DNA of 64,000 bases from Paramarasmius palmivorus (Eukaryota; Basidiomycota; Agaricomycetes; Agaricales; Marasmiaceae). Location of the stretch: positions 17,030-81,029 of the forward strand of contig JAYKXP010000189.1 in the NCBI GenBank assembly GCA_037176845.1. Reading direction: 5' to 3'. This document shows, in pieces, positions 57,939-64,000 of this stretch (its first letter is position 1; each line of letters starts with the position of its first letter). The notes under the pieces are model-generated. The model did not search any database. It had not been told where the DNA came from and saw only the letters and a list, made by a program, of their open reading frames with translations. A program made the translations under genes and the position numbers.

Positions 57939-59478
57939 TCACAACTCGCTCACAATGGTCTTAATGACATTTGTGAAGATTGGATTCTTGATGACCTTGG
58001 TAAACACGTCGAATATGCCCTGCTGGACATCAGGTGGAAGAGGCTGTCCGGGATAGTATGCGGCGCCCGCATTCGGTTGAATGCTATTGGACATCAAGCC
58101 GCCTATCGCCTTTCCGGCCAAGTCCGTGATCGCAGGCAGCAGAGCGGGAAGCAAGAAAGCGAATATTCCTTGCTGGACATCCACTGAGGGATCTTGAATA
58201 GGGTACTGATTCAGGTTAATCCCCGATTGAGTAAGATCGTTTTCGACCAATTTCGTGATCGTTTCGTGGAAGCGGGGGTGCAAAACAATAGCTGCGAGTA
58301 CTTGAGTCTCGTCAATGTCATCCTGGGTCTCGGGTGTGTCGCCCGAAGACGAACTATCATCGCCAGCATCAGACTCCGCTGAAGCTGTGGGAGAGCTATC
58401 ATCGTCTTGGGCCTCGCTAACACCACTGGCAGGACTAGAGAGTGTTGCAACACTCAAGACACGGTTGGAGAGTATCTTGGTAAGATCAAGTTCACTAGTG
58501 GCTGTACGATATTATTGACCTTGCGTCGCTTGCTTGAACCAAACATTCAACTTACCTTGCCAAATGGACGAGACGTGTTCAGCATAATAAGCCCGCTGAT
58601 CTGCCTCTCGCTTGCTCGATAGGATTCGAGCGCCAACACTAAGGGGAACGCCGAGAGTGTCGAGTGCTCGGAGAGTTGTCCATTTTTCTCCGCTCGAGAC
58701 GCCCAACCTTCCAGGGTAGTTGAGGGTGAGCCAAGCCTTATCGGCATCGGAAAGCTCGATGACATCAGCAGTGGTGACGATTGCACCGTTTGCCATCCCC
58801 GGAGGAAGTGAGTAGCTGTATTAATCAGTCAGCCATCAATCTTTTCCTAGAAAGACCACGAATAAACCCACTTCATAACGGAATCCTTATCAATCCTGAG
58901 GAAGTTGGACACTGACTTTCCGCCGAAGCGTTCAAAGTGCTGATTGATAGCCTTGTTATTTCCGGGACGGGTCAAACGAATGTTTTTGCCATCCCATTCG
59001 TGCCCAAGCCCCAATGCATGTCCGACTTGATGGAGTAGCATTGAGCGATCGGCTCGTGAAGGAAGATCCTTGTTGATGAACCCAAGGCTCATCGTTGGGG
59101 TGGCTGATATCCCAAGTGCATCGTTACCGACGGCACTCCACGCCTCAGGAAGCGCAAAGGTGACACGAATGTGTGCAGGGCGTGTATTATCGTCGACGAA
59201 TTGGAAGTTGATGTTAGCGTACAAGGAACATTGCTTGAATGCACCTTTCACGGCGGCATGTTGAGCTGGATTACCGTCTAGAAAGGCGACAATGATGATC
59301 TGATAGAAACATCTGAATATGTCTGCTAAACGAGAGGGGATGCACTAACAGAGTTATTGGGCCAGAGTTTCGACTCCTCCACAACAGCATAGGTTGTTTG
59401 TCCTGAGACAATCTTGGTGGAGACTTTGAGACTGACGAGCTCGGGCAAAGGACCACAGACGGTTGTGTTGGCTGCCAT
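57939..59478 (-). CDS. Metalloprotease-like protein with altered active site
   Basis: Exons 59478 to 59350, 59299 to 58872, 58815 to 58556 and 58501 to 57939 make 459 residues; introns are 50, 56 and 54 nt. The fold is that of zinc-dependent metalloproteases of the astacin/metzincin group: IIIVAFLDGNPAQHAAVKGAF, then IRVTF, PTMSLGFI, and SVMNYSLPPGMA near the Met-turn. The zinc motif reads HQVGHALGLGHE (from His133), so the catalytic Glu of HExxHxxGxxHE is Gln; zinc could still bind, but catalysis should be lost. There is no obvious signal peptide. The C-terminal 180 residues are an Asp/Ser-rich stretch and a helical part with DVQQGIF twice. It is divergent from its active paralog next door. 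Confidence 0.8.
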
Positions 59479-60065
59479 GTTTGAATATGAGGACGCGAGA
59501 AGCTTGTCACAAGTGAGGTGAGGTTGGGATGTCAGAGAGATGTATGGAACTATAAATGGAAGAGGATGGAACCATGTTCGCGTTATCTGTAAGCAAGGTT
59601 TAGTCCTTCAATCGGAGCTATACCGAGTGATATTTCAAACGAAACTGGCATTTTCAAAGACTCGTATGGAATAAGCATAGTATCTGGGGTGCCATCTGTA
59701 GATTCTATTCATCCAGTCGCCGTGTCAAGCTATTGTAGGTACCTACCCCAGTCCGAAATGTGAAAGGTGTGGAGATTGATACATGAATACCATGACAGGA
59801 GATTGGCGCCCATCCTGGAGTTGAACATCGAATTGTGCTAACCACATTAACAGAAAGATATCGATTGCATCTCAGTAAGTACAGACAGGTTCAATGGACA
59901 ATCTGGGGTGTTCACATGAGAGCCTACTCATGATCCTCACTAAGCGATTCACAGGACTTGCGTGGCTCGCTCAGGACTGTCGTGAATATTTATATATTCG
60001 GTTTTCGCCTTCCCATTGTCCTCATCTCCCACTTTCTTCATCGCTCAAAGTCCAACGTCAGCTCA
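59479..60065. promoter_or_regulatory. Shared promoter region of the protease pair
   Basis: 587 bp separate the two start codons. TTTATATATT (59989-59998) lies 68 nt before the plus-strand ATG, and CCATTTATAG on the minus strand (about 59,548-59,557) lies some 75 nt before the minus-strand ATG. Both are plausible TATA elements, so the genes may be co-regulated. Confidence 0.45.
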
Positions 60066-61432
60066 ATGTCTCAGCCTGATATCAAAGCCTGTAGCCCTGC
60101 TATTCCTCCGAGTGGCACTCCGCCCGCCGGTGACACTGCTGTCATGTCCAAGAAGTTGTGGGACATCCAGCAGGTACTTGAATCGCTTGTTTTAACTGCA
60201 TATACTTATTACTCTACCCCAGAGTAAACCGGTGGTATTGTCCTACTACTTCATGGGTGGTACCCAGAATCAACAAGCTGCCGTCACCAACACCATCACC
60301 CCCGATACCATCGTCACCAAGACCCTCGACACTTGGACACAATACGCCAACGTCGTTTTTGACAAGACTAGCGACATCAGTTCTTCTGATATCAGGATCA
60401 ACTTTGTATCAGGCAACGGCTCTTGGAGCGCCATTGGAGTCGACGCGAGATCTTTCTGCATAAAAGACCCCGACACAGGTAAAACTACCTCCTACAACGC
60501 TACGATGAATTTAGGCTGGCTTGCGGATGCCAACCCACCGTCTGCTGAAGATGCTTCCACTATCCTTCACGAGTTCGGACATGCTCTTGGAATGATGCAT
60601 GAGCATCAGAGTCCTGCTCGAGGAGAGCGTATTCATTTGAAGACATTGGAGGTCTACAGGTATTACAGGCCACTGCTTAATTACGACGACAAGCTGGTGA
60701 AGAGTCAAGTCATCGACACGTACGATCTGGCAGTTGTCTCAAACTACAGTCAACTCGACTTGAAGTCTATTATGATGTACGATTTCATTTCTTGTATGAT
60801 GGCGCCTTCGCTCAGATCACGTTTCAGGTACTTTATGCCTGCTTCACTCAATGAAGAGGGCATAGATATCCCCGTGAATCTCACGTTGTCCAAACTGGAC
60901 AAGGCGTTCATCACGTTAAACTATCCCGGGAATGCAAACTGCAAGATATCGATCTATAAAGCGTTGGACGATGCCGGCGTCACTGGACCTGCTGTTACCG
61001 ATATCGTAAAGGCCACCAACAATGGCGATTACCCTACTGCACGACAGAAGTTCATCGACTATAATCAATCTGTGATGAAGCTGAACGATGGTAGCTCATA
61101 CTCACATCTTTTGATCAAAGAGCTTACATCCTTTTGCAGTTAACAAATCGTTCCTCGGTTCAGTCGGCGGTGTATCCCAAGAGAACGGAATTCTCTCGAA
61201 ACTCCCTACATTCCTGGACAACCCATTGCTGAAAGCAATCCTGAAGAATATAGCCAATCAGGTGATGGTTCAGCGTGCCATTACGGCGGACATTGGAGTT
61301 CCTGGAACGGCGCAGAGGGATGTATTGGATAGTATTGGAGCATTGATTACGAGCCCAGAGCTTGCAGCAGCAGTGTCTGACATTACCAGCGGGTTTGTGC
61401 CACCTGTCGACTCAGATACTTCGAGTTCCTAG
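60066..61432 (+). CDS. Zinc metalloprotease (astacin-like)
   Basis: Exons 60066-60173, 60223-61090 and 61140-61432 give 422 residues; introns are 49 nt each. The complete motif HEFGHALGMMHE starts at His152, with EHQSP after it and a Met-turn SIMMY. Upstream strands read VVLSYYFMGG, IRINFV and TMNLGWL. LSKLDKAFITLNYPG follows, as in the neighbour (LSDADKAWLTLNYPG). The last 100 residues are helical and end DSDTSSS. No signal peptide is evident, so it may act inside the cell or leave by another route. A frame stays open through 60,780-60,830, where relatives may have an intron. Its catalytically altered paralog is divergently placed 587 bp away. Confidence 0.82.
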
Positions 61433-63525
61433 GAGACGAGACAAAGGCTATGTAAAGCTTGTACAGTAATGCTTTGGTTCATGTGTACTATCTGTTGAAT
61501 GTAACGCCCTGACTGACCTCTGCCGAATGTGCGTCTTTCCGGCGCTACTGCCGAGTTCGGCATTGGTCGTAGAAGCAGGAACAGTGTGACCGTCACAAGG
61601 CTAACCCTAAACCCTGACGACGCAGTAGTCACTGGTACGTTCTGCGTTTCTCTGCGCTGATTCATTAAGCTGGACCTCTTTGAAATCACAGAGCCTCACG
61701 TCTCCAAACATACGAGGACTCGTAGGATAGAACGAGAATGAACGGCTTTCAGAGGTGCGTTTCTTTTCGTCGTGTGTATCAATGGATCGTTCATCGAATC
61801 GATTGGGCATCTACTCACCCTCACCCACTCAAGCTTTCATCTCCGCTGGCATACACGTTGACAACGCGCTGCTCGTCGTAGTCTGTCCTTTCTGCACAAT
61901 GGCTCGAACAACTCAATGACTATCGTTCCCAACACCTGCAACCACAGCACCTTCCATCCAACAACCTCACTCGCATCCGTTGCCTGAGCGTGAGCTTTTG
62001 CTATAGGCCCCCAGTCGGGGAATTGCGATGCTCCGGAAGGCTAGGCATGAAAATAACTCACTTTCACCCGCATGCTCCATTTCACAATCCAGACCTTTCG
62101 GCACGACGAACCTGTCAAATTTCTCCCTCTCCCCGAAGACCACGATACACTTAAACGCCACCCCATTGGAAAATAGAGTGCCAATCTCAACTTTTCTCCC
62201 CATTTCCGCTCCTGTGATCAAAGGACAAACCGTTCTGACACCCGATTGTTGGAGGTTTGGGCAAGGAACAGAGACGGAGAGGTTACTTGGATGTACAAGA
62301 GATATGAATGAGAGCTGATCAAGGCCTAAACACAAAGAGTACGTTTCCTCCCGCTCTTTTCTCGATATTATGAGGCTAATGTCTAGACTTCAAGTGATCC
62401 AGTGCTCCGTTCCCTACCCTGGTTCCTTGATCACCTTCCCCAACAACGACAATATACATCTCGCTACCGCCGTAATCCACTCAGTTCTGTCATTTCAACG
62501 TCTCCCCGCTGAAGATATCTCGTCGCATCTACACCCTTTACATTCGTCTTTGTATACAAGGTGAAATCACTCCGCCGCCTTCTCGGTGCAGGTAAAGAAG
62601 GGCAATCATGCGGGGCTCGTGCACCGAGGAAGATGACCCCAACAAAATCGTTATCAACACCCCCACCACCAAAACTAGCTACTCATCCCCACACCCTGAC
62701 CTATACATACCCCCGCCCTGTCGCCCGCGTAAGTTACCCATTCGGGTGCCCCCCTCTCTGCGCCGAAAGGAAAAGTCGATACATTCCTAGCATCTAGGAG
62801 TCATAGTTTCGTCGCTGGGAAGATGCGGAAAACTTAGAGGATTCCCCTTCAACGCAGTTTGATGCTTGCAGAAACGGTTGTATCCTTTGCTTTAGATGAC
62901 ACGAGGAGCAGACGAGCTGAGATTGAGATTGAGAGCTGCGGATGTATAGGGTCGCGTTGTCACATACCTATCGCGGTGCTAACGGTGGCGTGAGTCCTCG
63001 AATGTTCCTCGTTCTGCTCTTGTTAATGGATGTTTTAGAGTACCCGGGATACAAGGAATGCCCCCCAGATTATTTATCTCGGTACATGTCATATTCTGAA
63101 TCAATTCAACTGGATTGGTCGAACGACAGCAACGACTGGCTCTTAGAATAAAAGATAGTACTACTATGAGCCGATTCTCTCGACTAAGTATCCCCGTACC
63201 ATGACACAACTTGAATCGCGCTGGTTGGCAAGGTAGTGCTGTAGCGCCTCACAGTGAAGTCGATTCATGCAAAAAGGCAAGAGTGCATTGATATCCGATG
63301 CATAGAACTTCCTCTTCGCAACGAGAAGGCCTGCAGTACCTTGGAAGTTACATGACTACATGTAAGGGTTTGCAAAGCTACCACTGGGATAAACTCACTC
63401 AAGCATCCTAAATTTATATAGGCGAAGTAAAGTTTATTAACGCGCAATACAATAGCTGACTGTCTCAAGCTGGCTCAAGCTTCTGGAATTATCTGATCTC
63501 TATCAGTGTCGACTTTCCCGGTATT
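61433..63525. other. No gene recognised
   Basis: It contains a degenerate CRE-plus-CTAACCCTAAACCCT site (about 61,587-61,615). Open frames on both strands at 61,967-62,335 and 62,370-62,797 have no motif or convincing splice sites. Confidence 0.4.
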
Positions 63526-64000
63526 CTAAGTTACATCAATCGCCAAAGTAGTCGATGAAGCCGTCTGATCGGGGTTCAAAACTTGATCTGTCTCCGGCAT
63601 CACAGCAGCTTCTGCATCCCTCATAGTACTTCCAATGGTAACACGTACAATGATGATGGTTGAAGCGATCCCCTGTGCTCAAAAGTACATCAATGATCTT
63701 GATGAAAGCAATCAGATAGGATGATACCGCAATGGAAGGCCAGGCATGAGACAATATTTTCACGGCTTGCGTCTCGACAAAGAATTCCTCTGGACTCGGA
63801 GCCGACCAACAAAGAGCAATCACCATTGCGGCAGGTACGTTTAAGCACGCAGAATAGATGATTCCTGACTCCAAACTATCAAAGTCAGTCTCAACGCGCG
63901 GGATCGTGTGCAACACAGCGCTCACGTTACCGATACTATGGTTCTATACATGTCGCGGGTGTTTGGTGCTAGTTCATTCATTGCCTTCGAGCTTATACGG
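63526..64000 (-). CDS. Second seven-helix membrane protein, 3' part
   Basis: The 5' end lies beyond the window. Three exons are read: edge to 63926, 63875 to 63728 and 63672 to 63526, with introns of 50 and 55 nt. They encode DMYRTIVSVTLESGIIYSAC.., EEFFVETQAVKILSHAWPSIA and GIASTIIIVRVTIG, then a polar tail. Intron positions and residues match those of the gene at 21,072-22,430 (AMYQTAIAATLESGFVYSLL, GIASTIIVVRIAF), so it is a paralog. Confidence 0.72.

Noticed and set aside
1..64000. CRISPR array, rRNA, bacterial operons or plasmid origin
   Set aside because: No regularly spaced repeats, rRNA motifs or ribosome-binding-site gene trains; the gene structures are eukaryotic.

Overview
The window is nuclear DNA of a filamentous basidiomycete, most likely an agaricomycete. 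Genes that can be read have many 46-60 nt GT-AG introns with CTRAY-like branch sites. The protein set is also typical of that group: an F-box protein, serpentine membrane proteins with the RCYVVWG motif, a type I membrane protein with a Ser/Thr stalk, HExxHxxGxxHE metalloproteases and short-LTR Ty3 elements. Nearly all real genes are spliced, so single open frames are misleading; the models below were assembled by hand from splice sites and frame.

Layout. 0-5.4 kb: an intron-containing tRNA-Gly(UCC), a type I membrane protein gene and a truncated tandem copy of it. 5.8-16 kb: repeats, a tRNA-Gly cluster, a tyrosine-recombinase element sitting inside a tRNA-Gly intron, and a decayed F-box gene. 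16.7-23.5 kb: a truncated membrane-protein gene, an apparently intact nine-exon 7-TM gene, and an NCS1 transporter remnant. 24.0-30.6 kb: a young, complete Ty3-type retrotransposon with a textbook -1 frameshift signal. 30.6-37.6 kb: a second copy of the 6.4-15.7 kb block, including four tRNA-Gly loci and an intact F-box gene. 34.35-49.46 kb: two tandem copies of a 7.56-kb unit, each with one F-box gene and two convergent genes for small secreted six-cysteine proteins. 50.4-51.6 kb: one diverged and one dead member of the same secreted family. 52.7-57.9 kb: decayed repeats. 57.9-61.4 kb: a divergent pair of metalloproteases, one with a damaged catalytic motif. 63.5 kb-edge: the 3' end of a second 7-TM gene.

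The main biological story is a duplication-driven island. tRNA-Gly(UCC) genes, F-box genes and small secreted proteins have been copied repeatedly, and copies differ by identifiable insertions (recombinase element in one, Ty3 in the other). The secreted family shares a strict exon layout (intron phases 1, 0, 1) and the spacing C-x13-C-x(10-18)-C-x-C-x13-C-x22-C. I do not recognise it as a named family, and it is the best candidate here for something undescribed. No database search was possible; family names rest on motifs seen in the translated exons.
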